DNA of 64,000 nucleotides from Staphylococcus argensis (GTDB taxonomy: Bacteria > Bacillota > Bacilli > Staphylococcales > Staphylococcaceae), in NCBI RefSeq assembly GCF_002902305.1, contig NZ_PPPX01000001.1, positions 691,655-755,654 on the forward strand, in the 5' to 3' direction. Of the stretch, positions 1-8,162 are shown one piece after another. How positions within the stretch are numbered: position 1 is the stretch's first letter; every line of letters begins with the position of its first letter. The notes under the pieces were generated by a model that did no database searches, had not been told where the DNA came from, and saw only the letters and a list, made by a program, of their open reading frames with translations. The position numbers and the translations under genes are program-made.

Positions 1-1
1 C

Positions 2-1141
2 AAGATTGTACAAGATGAATTGACTCAGCTCATGGGTGGCGAGAATGCAACGATTCAAATGGCGAACAAGCCACCAACTGTAGTCATGATGGTTGGGCTT
101 CAAGGTGCAGGTAAGACTACTACTGCAGGTAAGCTCGCACTCTTGATGCGCAAGAAATATAATAAAAAACCACTCTTAGTGGCTGCCGATATTTATCGTC
201 CAGCTGCGATCGATCAACTTCAAACAGTAGGAAAACAACTCGATATCCCTGTTTATAGTGAAGGCGATCAAGTACAGCCTCAAGACATTGTTGATCACGC
301 GATTCAACATGCGAAGGAAGAACATCTCGATTTCGTCATCATCGATACAGCCGGTCGTTTACATGTCGACGAAGCATTGATGAACGAGTTACAAGAGGTT
401 AAGGAAGTATCGAAACCGAACGAAATTATGCTCGTCGTCGATGCGATGACAGGTCAAGATGCGGTAAACGTAGCCGAATCATTCGATAACCAACTCGACG
501 TATCTTCAGTTACATTAACGAAACTCGATGGCGATACACGTGGTGGTGCAGCGTTATCTATCCGTTCAGTAACGCAAAAACCGATTAAATTCGTCGGTAT
601 GAGTGAGAAACTCGACGGTCTAGAGCCATTCCATCCTGAGCGTATGGCGTCCCGTATATTAGGTATGGGCGATGTTCTAAGTTTAATCGAGAAAGCACAA
701 CAAGATGTGGATGAAGAAAAAGCGAAAGACCTTGAGAAGAAAATGCGAACTTCTTCATTCACATTGGACGATTTCTTGGAACAACTTGACCAAGTGAAGA
801 ACTTAGGCCCACTGGATGATATTATGAAGATGATTCCAGGTATGAACAAGATGAAAGGCTTGGACAAGTTGAATATGAGCGAAAAACAAATCGATCATAT
901 TAAAGCGATTATCCAATCTATGACGCCAACTGAGCGTGAGAATCCAGCAGTATTAAATGTGTCACGTAAAAAACGTATCGCAAAAGGTTCAGGTCGCACG
1001 CTTCAAGAAGTTAATCGTCTTATGAAACAATTCAATGAGATGAAGAAAATGATGAAACAATTTACCGGTGGCGGTAAAGGTAAGAAAGGTAAAAAAGCAC
1101 AAATGCAAAACATGTTAAAAGGCATGAATTTACCATTCTAA
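2..1141 (+). CDS. ffh: Signal recognition particle protein Ffh (5' end outside window)
   Basis: GTPase of the signal recognition particle: it binds 4.5S/scRNA and the signal sequences of nascent membrane proteins and delivers ribosomes to FtsY. The reading frame is open from the first bases, so the N-terminal four-helix part (about 75 residues by family length) lies upstream. Visible are the P-loop GLQGAGKTTT, the DTAGRLH motif, TKLDGDTRGGAA with the TKLD specificity element, and a methionine-rich M domain with a GKGKKGKKAQMQNM-type basic tail. A strong terminator follows at 1156-1196, so ffh transcription probably stops before the next module. Identification is secure. Confidence 0.97.
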   Translation, partial: KIVQDELTQLMGGENATIQMANKPPTVVMMVGLQGAGKTTTAGKLALLMRKKYNKKPLLVAADIYRPAAIDQLQTVGKQLDIPVYSEGDQVQPQDIVDHAIQHAKEEHLDFVIIDTAGRLHVDEALMNELQEVKEVSKPNEIMLVVDAMTGQDAVNVAESFDNQLDVSSVTLTKLDGDTRGGAALSIRSVTQKPIKFVGMSEKLDGLEPFHPERMASRILGMGDVLSLIEKAQQDVDEEKAKDLEKKMRTSSFTLDDFLEQLDQVKNLGPLDDIMKMIPGMNKMKGLDKLNMSEKQIDHIKAIIQSMTPTERENPAVLNVSRKKRIAKGSGRTLQEVNRLMKQFNEMKKMMKQFTGGGKGKKGKKAQMQNMLKGMNLPF

Positions 1142-1155
1142 CCTAATAACGAGTG

Positions 1156-1196
1156 CAGGACAGCGATTCACTGATAATCGTTGTCCTGTTTTTTAT
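1156..1196 (+). terminator. Rho-independent terminator after ffh
   Basis: Arms CAGGACAGCGATT (1156-1168) and AATCGTTGTCCTG (1176-1188) pair over 13 positions with one G-T wobble around a 7-nt loop and are followed by a run of six T. It isolates ffh from the inserted two-gene module. Confidence 0.9.
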
Positions 1197-1282
1197 TTTG
1201 CGAAACTAATGGAAGAATGTGTTATTGAAGCGTTAGGATGAACTTATTGTAGACGTCAGTTTATAAATGAGCCGCTTAACAT

Positions 1283-1311
1283 TTGTAATGAGTTGCATTC
1301 ATAAGTATAAT
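1283..1311 (+). promoter_or_regulatory. Sigma-A promoter of the alarmone-synthetase-like module
   Basis: TTGTAA (1283-1288) and TATAAT (1306-1311) are separated by exactly 17 bp, a near-consensus vegetative promoter. It sits between the ffh terminator and the RelA/SpoT-like gene, so the module has its own transcription start at about 1318. Confidence 0.7.
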
Positions 1312-1331
1312 TTATTTATCCGATAAATAAA
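1311..1331 (+). promoter_or_regulatory. Perfect palindrome, candidate operator
   Basis: TTTATTTATC (1311-1320) and GATAAATAAA (1322-1331) are exact reverse complements around a single C. The palindrome starts at the last base of the -10 box and covers the predicted transcription start. This is where an autorepressor of a toxin-antitoxin operon would bind. Binding by any protein is inference. Confidence 0.5.
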
Positions 1332-1364
1332 GAAAGGAAATACTACTAGAGACTAGGTGACACT

Positions 1365-2018
1365 ATCGAACAGCAAGAAGAAACAGTAATTAAAGAAACG
1401 ATATTAAATGTCTATAACCGCATTAAGTATGTAGAGAAATTAACTGCTCATCTCGACATGAACGTCAATTTGAAGAAAACGTGTGTGTATAAAGTAATGA
1501 ATTACAAAGGAGAAATTATTGATAACGCTGTCATTATCACTTTAGAAAAATACATCAATATTCTGACGAAAAACGAAATAAAATTAATGATTAATGGTGT
1601 TTGTAATGTTAAACATAGGATCAAAAACTACAAATGTGTTATCGATAAGATCACACGTTTTAACCGTAATAACAAGTTAGGAGCATTTCCATTAAATAAA
1701 GTATTAAATGATATTCTTGGCTATCGACTCGTTATCGATACCTCATTATCAATTAAAGATTTAATGTTAAAGATTATAGCTATTACAGAACTACTTCCCA
1801 ATAATATAAAGAATAAAATCACCATATTAGATTCGTCTAAAAATGATTATCAAGCGATTCATTTATATTTTAAACTCAACAATCGTAGCTACCCTGTTGA
1901 GCTTCAAATATGGAGAGTTTGTGATAAAAAGAGAAATAAAGATAGTCATTTTGAATACAAGCAAAACTATATGAAATGGCATGTAAGAGAAACAGAATTA
2001 ATCGACCTATATGGATGA
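1365..2018 (+). CDS. RelA/SpoT-domain protein, candidate toxic small alarmone synthetase (toxSAS-like)
   Basis: Nucleotidyltransferase of the (p)ppGpp synthetase fold. With the 217-residue reading, the visible synthetase motifs are HRIKNYKCVIDKI (about 84-96, the R-x-K ATP-binding region), NDILGYR (about 115-121, the D-x-x-G-x-R signature), DYQAIHL (about 161-167), VELQIW (about 178-183, the E-x-Q motif with W where synthetases usually have R) and SHFEYKQNY (about 194-202). There is no HD hydrolase, TGS or ACT domain. The first ATG (1458) has no ribosome-binding site and would drop 31 plausibly coding residues. An AGGTGA motif (1355-1360) instead precedes an ATC codon at 1365, so either a non-standard start is used or the start has been lost. 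The gene is AT-rich (15 G+C in 60 bases at 1501-1560, against 27 of 60 in ffh at 301-360), suggesting transfer. Small alarmone synthetases of this kind paired with a neighbouring gene are known toxins; toxicity here is inferred. Confidence 0.65.
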   Translation: MEQQEETVIKETILNVYNRIKYVEKLTAHLDMNVNLKKTCVYKVMNYKGEIIDNAVIITLEKYINILTKNEIKLMINGVCNVKHRIKNYKCVIDKITRFNRNNKLGAFPLNKVLNDILGYRLVIDTSLSIKDLMLKIIAITELLPNNIKNKITILDSSKNDYQAIHLYFKLNNRSYPVELQIWRVCDKKRNKDSHFEYKQNYMKWHVRETELIDLYG

Positions 2019-2029
2019 AAGGAGCGCTT

Positions 2030-2725
2030 ATGTACTATCAACATCTTCTGATATTTCTACAGAATGATAAACTTGCTGATCAAACCGGAACACGTGTTGC
2101 TTACCATAAAGTATTAACAAAAGGAAATGAACATTATCAGTATGAACTTGATCAATTGAAGGCACTCGATGTCATGATTTATGTTCATGTATTATCCACT
2201 ACAGATGTAACCACGGAAAGTATAGTTCAAGAGGATAAGTACTACCGAGATATCATATATTACCATGATTTCGAAGCATTTCTTCAAGTTGCCACTGAAC
2301 CCTATCCACTCGTTCCTCTAGATATCGCACGCTACTTCCTACTTATTACACCTATGACACTTGAGAAATTAAATCTACTTCTCAGCATCGCTTATCTTCA
2401 ATATAAGCGAGAAGAAGGAGAGGCGCTCTTTTACTATGAGCAACCTATCACGGATCTTTCAACACAATTTATTTCACTCGAAGATTTACCAAGTAGAACG
2501 ATTCACCATGATAACGAACAATTCAGTATACCTGAAGATTATATCGCGCCGATTATGTATCGTATTCTATTTAGTGAAAGAAAAATAAAAAAACCCCTAT
2601 TTCTTCAAAAAATAAAACAGCATTATAAAGAGATGCGTGTTGATGAAATTCTAAAAGATGATTTCGTCGATGTGAGTCACTTACAATTGAACAATGTGTA
2701 TGATGCCTTTCATCAGACGCATTAA
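2030..2725 (+). CDS. 231-aa protein, candidate antitoxin with weak Panacea (DUF4065)-like segment
   Basis: I do not recognise the whole protein. The start at 2030 is set by AAAGGAGCG 4-8 bases upstream. The gene begins 11 bp after the alarmone-synthetase-like gene, so the two are surely co-transcribed. Residues 1-90 are an acidic and aromatic N-terminal part. Residues about 97-200 contain [20 protein letters not shown] then [20 protein letters not shown], resembling the start of the Panacea/DUF4065 (SocA-like) domain: an A-x-Y-F helix, the mT-x-x-K-L-x-x-L-L-x-x-A-Y core and the following PLF-like element. Panacea domains are described as antitoxins of diverse toxins, including toxic small alarmone synthetases. 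No membrane segment or signal peptide is seen. G+C is low (19 of 60 at 2221-2280). Existence of the gene is secure; the domain call is tentative. Confidence 0.5.
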   Translation: MYYQHLLIFLQNDKLADQTGTRVAYHKVLTKGNEHYQYELDQLKALDVMIYVHVLSTTDVTTESIVQEDKYYRDIIYYHDFEAFLQVATEPYPLVPLDIARYFLLITPMTLEKLNLLLSIAYLQYKREEGEALFYYEQPITDLSTQFISLEDLPSRTIHHDNEQFSIPEDYIAPIMYRILFSERKIKKPLFLQKIKQHYKEMRVDEILKDDFVDVSHLQLNNVYDAFHQTH

Positions 2726-2754
2726 AGAAAAATAATTTGGTAAAGAAAAAGCTC

Positions 2755-2783
2755 TTTACAAACATCTGGACAACTGTTATTAT
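2755..2783 (+). promoter_or_regulatory. Promoter of rpsP
   Basis: TTTACA (2755-2760), a 17-bp spacer and TATTAT (2778-2783). A 7-bp-arm inverted repeat (GTAAAGA 2740-2746, TCTTTAC 2753-2759) overlaps the -35 box. No terminator is visible after the preceding 231-aa gene, so read-through into rpsP is possible. Confidence 0.55.
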
Positions 2784-2829
2784 TAATTCTTGTAGAAAAG
2801 AAATTATTAATATAAAGGAGAGTATACTA

Positions 2830-3096
2830 ATGGCAGTTAAATTACGTTTAAAACGTTTAGGTTCTAAAAGAAACCCATTCTACCGTATCGTAGCAGCTGA
2901 TTCTCGTGCGCCACGTGACGGCCGTAGCATCGAACAAATCGGTACTTACAACCCTAAACACGTGAATGCACCAGAAGTTATCATTGATGAAGAATTAGCA
3001 CTTAAATGGTTGAAGAATGGTGCTAAACCAACTGACACAGTACACAACATCTTATCAAGAGAAGGTATCTTGAAAAAATTTGATGATGAAAAATAA
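2830..3096 (+). CDS. rpsP: 30S ribosomal protein S16
   Basis: Small-subunit assembly protein of the 16S rRNA 5' domain. The 88-residue product begins [20 protein letters not shown] and contains the S16 hallmarks [12 protein letters not shown] and IGTYNP. The start at 2830 is chosen over upstream in-frame codons because AAAGGAG lies 9-15 bases before it and the family starts at MAVKLRL. It is followed by a terminator at 3106-3136 and then rimM, the usual ribosome-maturation neighbour. Confidence 0.97.
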   Translation: MAVKLRLKRLGSKRNPFYRIVAADSRAPRDGRSIEQIGTYNPKHVNAPEVIIDEELALKWLKNGAKPTDTVHNILSREGILKKFDDEK

Positions 3097-3105
3097 ATGA
3101 GCTAG

Positions 3106-3136
3106 AAAAGAGTAACCTTAGTGTTGCTCTTTTTTT
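3106..3136 (+). terminator. Terminator after rpsP
   Basis: AAAAGAGTAAC (3106-3116) pairs with GTTGCTCTTTT (3123-3133) with one wobble, ending in a T run. Probably partial, since rimM has an extended -10 box of its own. Confidence 0.8.
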
Positions 3137-3191
3137 ATGACTTGAGTCAGCATGGGCTAATGAGTGAATAAAGAAGCGAGCATCATTTACA

Positions 3192-3200
3192 TGTTATAAT
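3192..3200 (+). promoter_or_regulatory. Extended -10 promoter of rimM-trmD
   Basis: TGTTATAAT is a perfect TGn extended -10 box; the -35 region is poor. It lies 34 bp before the rimM start. Confidence 0.45.
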
Positions 3201-3233
3201 AAATCATTAAGTTAAAGTATTGGAGGTTGAGTT

Positions 3234-3737
3234 ATGCAGGTTGAAGTAGGCGAAATCGTGAATACGCACGGTATTAAAGGTGAAGTGAAAGTGAAATCAA
3301 ACTCAGACTTTACAGACGTGCGTTTTCAACAGGGTGAAGTGCTAGAAATTCATTCACAAGATGGAGAAACGGTAGAGCTTGTTGTCACATCTCATCGTGT
3401 CCACAAGGGGCTACATATGTTGAAGTTTGAAGGTAGAGATAATATTAACGAGGTGGAACATTTGAAGGGTGAGACGTTGTATCAAGAGCGTGATCACGAA
3501 GATATCGAGCTTGCAGAGAATGAATACTACTATTCTGATATTATCGGTTGCACAGTCTTCAACGAGGGCGAACCACTCGGGCGCGTGACTGAAATCTTTG
3601 AAACAGGTGCGAATGATGTGTGGGTCGTTCAAGGTGACAAAGAGTATTTAATTCCTTACATTGCCGATGTCGTTCAAGAGGTCGATGTAGAAGGACGTCA
3701 AATACATATCACGCCGATGGAAGGATTGTTAGATTAA
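3234..3737 (+). CDS. rimM: Ribosome maturation factor RimM
   Basis: Binds S19 and helps mature the 30S head. The product has 167 residues, starting [20 protein letters not shown], with the N-terminal RimM beta-barrel (G-x-I-x-x-x-H-G-x-x-G) followed by a PRC-barrel half ([28 protein letters not shown]). The ribosome-binding site TTGGAGG precedes the ATG. The stop codon TAA overlaps the trmD start by one base (TAATG), indicating translational coupling. Length and motifs are normal for Firmicutes. Confidence 0.96.
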   Translation: MQVEVGEIVNTHGIKGEVKVKSNSDFTDVRFQQGEVLEIHSQDGETVELVVTSHRVHKGLHMLKFEGRDNINEVEHLKGETLYQERDHEDIELAENEYYYSDIIGCTVFNEGEPLGRVTEIFETGANDVWVVQGDKEYLIPYIADVVQEVDVEGRQIHITPMEGLLD

Positions 3738-4471
3738 TGAGAATTGACTATTTAACGTTATTTCCTGAAATGTTTGAGGGTGTGCTTAACCACTCTATTT
3801 TGAAAAGAGCTCAGGATAAAGGCATGCTTAACGCGAATACCGTGAACTTCCGAGATTATGCTGAAAATAAGCATAATCAAGTTGACGATTACCCATTTGG
3901 TGGCGGACAAGGTATGGTATTGAAGCCCGAACCGATATTTAATGCTTTAGAAAGTCTCCAACAAACAGCTGAGACACGTGTTGTGTTGATGTGTCCGCAG
4001 GGTGAACCTTTTACCCAAGAGAAAGCGCAAGAGTTGAGTGAAGCGGAACATATCGTCTTTATTTGCGGTCACTATGAAGGATACGATGAGCGGATCCGTG
4101 AACATCTTGTGACGGATGAAATTTCTATTGGCGACTACGTGTTAACGGGTGGCGAACTTCCTGCGATGACGATGACCGATGCGATTGTGCGTCTCATCCC
4201 AGGTGTACTAGGGAATCAACAATCTCACGAAGATGATTCGTTCCAAGATGGCTTGTTAGAATTTCCTCAATATACGCGTCCGCGAGAATATCGAGGTATG
4301 AACGTGCCAGAAGTGTTGCTCTCAGGAAATCATGCACGAATTGAAGCGTGGCGACGTGAGCAGAAGTTGCTTCGTACGTATCGCAATAGACCTGATTTAT
4401 TAGAAAAAGCGGAGTTATCAGAGCAAGATCGAGATATTCTAAAAAGATATCGAAAAGGAATTGAAAAGTAA
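3737..4471 (+). CDS. trmD: tRNA (guanine-N1)-methyltransferase TrmD
   Basis: Methylates G37 of tRNAs reading CNN codons, using S-adenosylmethionine, to prevent +1 frameshifting. The 244-residue product starts [13 protein letters not shown] and carries the knotted SPOUT-fold motifs [25 protein letters not shown] and [14 protein letters not shown]. The conserved C-terminal [19 protein letters not shown] segment is also present. It is translationally coupled to rimM and followed by rplS, the classic rimM-trmD-rplS arrangement. Confidence 0.97.
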   Translation: MRIDYLTLFPEMFEGVLNHSILKRAQDKGMLNANTVNFRDYAENKHNQVDDYPFGGGQGMVLKPEPIFNALESLQQTAETRVVLMCPQGEPFTQEKAQELSEAEHIVFICGHYEGYDERIREHLVTDEISIGDYVLTGGELPAMTMTDAIVRLIPGVLGNQQSHEDDSFQDGLLEFPQYTRPREYRGMNVPEVLLSGNHARIEAWRREQKLLRTYRNRPDLLEKAELSEQDRDILKRYRKGIEK

Positions 4472-4579
4472 AAGTGTTTGTGCTAGCATAATGTAAGTGT
4501 GCAATGCACGAAAAATCACTATGATCCGCTGCTATATTATTGTCTAGGCATGAACATAGGTTGAAGGAGAGAATTTACT

Positions 4580-4930
4580 ATGAGTAACCACAAACTTATT
4601 GAAGCAGTTACGAAATCACAATTACGTGACGACATTCCTACATTCCGTGCTGGAGATACTTTACGTGTACACGTTCGTATCATCGAAGGTTCACGTGAAC
4701 GTGTCCAAGTCTTCGAAGGTGTTGTAATCAAACGCCGTGGCGGAGGCATTTCTGAAACATTCACAGTACGTAAGATTTCTTCAGGTGTAGGTGTTGAACG
4801 TACATTCCCACTTCACACTCCTAAGATCGAGAAGATCGAAGTGAAACGTCGTGGTAAAGTACGTCGTGCTAAATTATACTACTTACGTCACTTACGTGGT
4901 AAAGCTGCTCGTATCCAAGAAATTCGCTAA
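4580..4930 (+). CDS. rplS: 50S ribosomal protein L19
   Basis: Large-subunit protein at the 30S-50S interface. The 116-residue product starts [20 protein letters not shown] and has the L19 motifs [25 protein letters not shown] and [26 protein letters not shown] precedes the start. The 108-bp leader after trmD could hold an autoregulatory L19 leader RNA, but I can only see a short GTGC-AAT-GCAC hairpin near 4499. Confidence 0.97.
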   Translation: MSNHKLIEAVTKSQLRDDIPTFRAGDTLRVHVRIIEGSRERVQVFEGVVIKRRGGGISETFTVRKISSGVGVERTFPLHTPKIEKIEVKRRGKVRRAKLYYLRHLRGKAARIQEIR

Positions 4931-4950
4931 TCAGTATATAATGAAGAAAG

Positions 4951-4985
4951 CTGGAACTCGCATAACAGTGAGTTCCAGTTTTTTT
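4951..4985 (+). terminator. Terminator after rplS
   Basis: CTGGAACTC (4951-4959) and GAGTTCCAG (4970-4978) are perfect 9-bp arms followed by seven T. The same CTGGAAC-type stem recurs after rbfA. Confidence 0.93.
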
Positions 4986-5038
4986 ATTTAGTACATTTTT
5001 TATTTTGAGTTAATTGAGTTTGGTCATATATCAAAAAT

Positions 5039-5086
5039 AAAGTCTGGGACTTGAAAAGGGCGCTCTTTTCTTGAATCCCAGACTTT
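5039..5086. terminator. Bidirectional TGGGAC-type dyad between rplS and the YfhO gene
   Basis: AAAGTCTGGGA (5039-5049) and TCCCAGACTTT (5076-5086) are perfect 11-bp arms, with a second nested stem GAAAAG/CTTTTC (5053-5058, 5065-5070). The GTCTGGGAC motif is a common staphylococcal intergenic dyad. It lies between convergent genes and probably terminates both. Confidence 0.7.
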
Positions 5087-5173
5087 CGCTCATTTTATCG
5101 ATATTTCAATTTTCGAGTTCACTTCATTAGTTAAGGTGAAGTTGAACCTGCGCAAATTCCGTTATTTTCAACT

Positions 5174-7810
5174 TTATTTCGTTCGTTTCTCACGTGTCAC
5201 TTTTAGTCTACGTAACCACCCACACCACAAGATACTAAGTACTACGCCAATGCCACTCAAACCTATGAGCAGCCAATGATGAGGGTAGTGATAAGTTACG
5301 GTAATTTCACGTTGTCCTTTAGACGTAGGAATCACAGTCATAATGCCATTACCTCGTTTGACGTTTACCTTTTCACAATTGGCATACGCTTGTAAACCTT
5401 CTCGATAAGCCATAGGTAAGACGATGTAACCCTTGTCATTACGAGACTTGGTAATGGTATAGCCATTGCGCTGTTGCTTAACTTCCACAGGCTTCACGTC
5501 TTTGTGAGCTTGAGCTAACGTGCGATAATCCTCACCATAAATTCCCTTGAGACGATAACGATAAGTACCTTTATCGAGATGTAAATTTAAATCTTGAGCT
5601 GATTTCACTTTCATCGTCACAGGTGTCACAAATCGACGGTATTTATACGTAAGAGGGTTACGTTGTTGACTGTACTCGTTAATACCTACGCGATGCGATC
5701 GATCCGGTGACAGGAGTTCAACATCCATTTCGACGTACAAATCTTGATAACGGTCAGCGATATGTTTCGGTAGGTGATACGTGATGCCACCCCCATTTTT
5801 ATTAACTTTAAGTTGATGACCCTTACCTTGTTGAGCGTGATTCAGCTCAGGTTTGGCATAGTTCAGTAGATTCTTATTAGGTGTAAAATGACTCGTCGGT
5901 TTCTGAGCGTGATCTGAAAACACAACACCAGTTAAATACGCTTGTTCACGATCTAAAGGTGATTTCAGCTGGCTCGAATCAAACACCTTGTGCGTTAAAT
6001 GTGCAGATGGATAGTTAAAGTCAGCCGTTGAATGTTCAAATTCACGCGATTCTGTTTTGAAGTTCTGTTGATGTTTGAAACCGTATGGCATGAGCTGATC
6101 TTCAGACGTTCGTATACGGTCACGCACATCCCACAACGCCATTAAATTCGTACGATTGTTGAGTAAGCGATACGTACTATTTTTATCGGTTGGCATATTA
6201 ATTTGTAGCTGACGATCATAATAGTTAAGAATACTGCCATCAAAGATACTCGAATATAGCGCGATGCCATTATAATGGTAAACCATCGCAGAGTTGAGGT
6301 TGTATTGTGACATGTAATCAATACGGTTAAAGATGTCATTTTGCCGGTTATGATTAATATCGTTAATTTTATTTTGCATTTTCAGACTGCGATAATGATC
6401 AGATTTCAGTTCAGAACGGTCTGTCGTATATTTTTTAATATTATTAATATAGGCGTTTTGAATCATCATCCATTGTTGTAGAACAATGAGTGCCACTAAA
6501 GCGATTTTAAAAATCCTAGTATGACGCCACGATGTAAAGCGTATCGTTAAGCCCAATAAGAGGATGATACACAAGCTGACATACATCCAACTCGTTTCGA
6601 GCTCGAAATAACCTGTCCATTTTACCAACATGAGAATGAGCACAAGTATACTGCTCAAGATAAAGCTTCTCATTGAAATCTCACTAAAATGATGGAGATA
6701 TTGAGCTACGAGCAGTGCAGACATAAAGGCCAAGATGTAGACCCAGCGACGTTCAGGTGTAGAAAAGCCATTGAAAGCACTGTCGAAATAAGGTGTGAGT
6801 GAACCGAGCAACATTAGCCATGTCGCTATCGCTGTTAAACGGTAGAAATAATGCCGATAAAGTTTAAATGAACATAGCGCCATAATCACGATGAGCGTCA
6901 GAGTGATATAGAAACCATTTGAGAACATATGATAATGGCGTATTGGCTCGATTATCGCATCAAAGTGAAAATGCGGGTTCGATTGCCGGTCATTATTGAG
7001 GAATGACGTCACTCCTGTATACCAACCCCATACACTACTTAAAGCGGCTAACAACACGCTACCGATGATAATCCATAGTTTATGGATTCTTGAGAGAATA
7101 TCAGAGCGATAGGGCCAAATGGTGCGATAGATAAAATAACTCAACACGACGATTGTTTCATAGTAGCTAAAGTAAAAATTAGAAAATAAGGTGAGTGCGA
7201 TCGCGAAAATAAATAATCCAGCTTTGCGCTCACGAAATAACCGCTCAATTCCGAGTATAGATAACGGTAGAAAAATGAATAAATCACTATAGAACGACCA
7301 CGTAAAATTGAAATCAATTGTGACTGTTGAAGCGGCATATAACAGTGTCGCAATCATCGTTGGCACGCGTTTCATATTGAAATAACTCAACGTATAATAA
7401 CTCACTACGAAGATGAGCGCAGTCTTTACAACTGCCACGACGAGTTGATCTGTGAGCCAGAATGCAATGTCACTCGGGTTGGCGTGAAAGACATGTTCAG
7501 CCACCAACACTCCGATAAAGTGCCCATAAGTAAATGGTGACAAAGAATAGTAATAGGCTAAATCTTGAATATAATTACCGCCTAGACCAAAGGAGTGATC
7601 ATATAGCATGTGCCCCTTCGAGAAATGTTCATACAAATACATCTGGAAAGGCATCATTTGACGGAAGCCATCTCCATTGCCGCTAAACACGAGACCTTGA
7701 GTGATGTAGCGGTAAATATAGCCGATAAAGGTGATTAAACTTGCAATAACGCTGAGCACAATGACGAATATCAATTTGATTAAAGGATTTTGCGTTAATT
7801 TATCTTTCAT
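5174..7810 (-). CDS. YfhO-family multi-pass membrane protein
   Basis: Large (878-residue) integral membrane protein of the YfhO family. Relatives in Bacillus and Listeria act as membrane glycosyltransferase-like proteins that decorate lipoteichoic acid with sugars delivered as undecaprenyl-linked intermediates; the substrate here is unknown. The N-terminal two thirds alternate hydrophobic segments (the first at about 12-35, IKLIFVIVLSVIASLITFIG) with short loops, including SGNGDGFRQMMPF, typical of the family. A soluble domain follows, and a final membrane helix (HHWLLIGLSGIGVVLSIL) precedes a basic tail. AAGAGGAAT lies just upstream of the start. It is transcribed against its neighbours and flanked by dyads, as a stand-alone unit. 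Confidence 0.85.
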   Translation of the reverse strand: MKDKLTQNPLIKLIFVIVLSVIASLITFIGYIYRYITQGLVFSGNGDGFRQMMPFQMYLYEHFSKGHMLYDHSFGLGGNYIQDLAYYYSLSPFTYGHFIGVLVAEHVFHANPSDIAFWLTDQLVVAVVKTALIFVVSYYTLSYFNMKRVPTMIATLLYAASTVTIDFNFTWSFYSDLFIFLPLSILGIERLFRERKAGLFIFAIALTLFSNFYFSYYETIVVLSYFIYRTIWPYRSDILSRIHKLWIIIGSVLLAALSSVWGWYTGVTSFLNNDRQSNPHFHFDAIIEPIRHYHMFSNGFYITLTLIVIMALCSFKLYRHYFYRLTAIATWLMLLGSLTPYFDSAFNGFSTPERRWVYILAFMSALLVAQYLHHFSEISMRSFILSSILVLILMLVKWTGYFELETSWMYVSLCIILLLGLTIRFTSWRHTRIFKIALVALIVLQQWMMIQNAYINNIKKYTTDRSELKSDHYRSLKMQNKINDINHNRQNDIFNRIDYMSQYNLNSAMVYHYNGIALYSSIFDGSILNYYDRQLQINMPTDKNSTYRLLNNRTNLMALWDVRDRIRTSEDQLMPYGFKHQQNFKTESREFEHSTADFNYPSAHLTHKVFDSSQLKSPLDREQAYLTGVVFSDHAQKPTSHFTPNKNLLNYAKPELNHAQQGKGHQLKVNKNGGGITYHLPKHIADRYQDLYVEMDVELLSPDRSHRVGINEYSQQRNPLTYKYRRFVTPVTMKVKSAQDLNLHLDKGTYRYRLKGIYGEDYRTLAQAHKDVKPVEVKQQRNGYTITKSRNDKGYIVLPMAYREGLQAYANCEKVNVKRGNGIMTVIPTSKGQREITVTYHYPHHWLLIGLSGIGVVLSILWCGWLRRLKVTREKRTK

Positions 7811-8162
7811 AATATTCCTCTTAATATTGACGTTAGCTTCTCAATTTAAAATCAACGTCAATTTTATTTTTTATAGCACTGTCATTTTAGCATCTTATGA
7901 CTTATCACACGACTCATATCTGTAAAAGTAAGTGCAAATTCAAATTTTGACAAGGTGGCCGAAGAGGGAGAGGGCAGATGTTAGAAACAGATTGTATTAG
8001 TCATGGATTAGAGATGTTTGCGTCGAATTTTATTTTTGCTTAAAAGTAAATTGCTCAGTTAAAGTGACAAACATTTTATCTTCAACTCTTTATGAAAAAT
8101 AAAGTTTAAATACTTAGAAAACGTCAAAATAAGTAGTGAAAGCAGATATTTAGGAGGTATGT
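7811..8162. other. Intergenic region between divergent genes, with inverted repeat
   Basis: 352 bp separating the YfhO-like gene (leftward) from the siderophore-binding-like gene (rightward). A 9-bp perfect inverted repeat (ATTGACGTT 7826-7834, AACGTCAAT 7854-7862, 19-bp spacer) lies just upstream of the leftward gene. A 21-codon ORF (7978-8043) follows a purine-rich GGGAGAGGGC stretch, but nothing else supports it. I see no Fur-box-like 19-mer and no convincing -35/-10 pair. Confidence 0.4.

Noticed and set aside
1976..2029. N-terminal extension of the 231-aa protein
   Set aside because: It overlaps the upstream gene out of frame, and the AAAGGAGCG site clearly serves the ATG at 2030.
2740..2759. 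GTAAAGA/TCTTTAC repeat as terminator of the alarmone-synthetase module
   Set aside because: Short AT-rich stem with no following T run; noted only as overlapping the rpsP -35 box.
4472..4579. L19 leader RNA
   Set aside because: Only a 4-bp hairpin is visible; I could not recognise the family structure.
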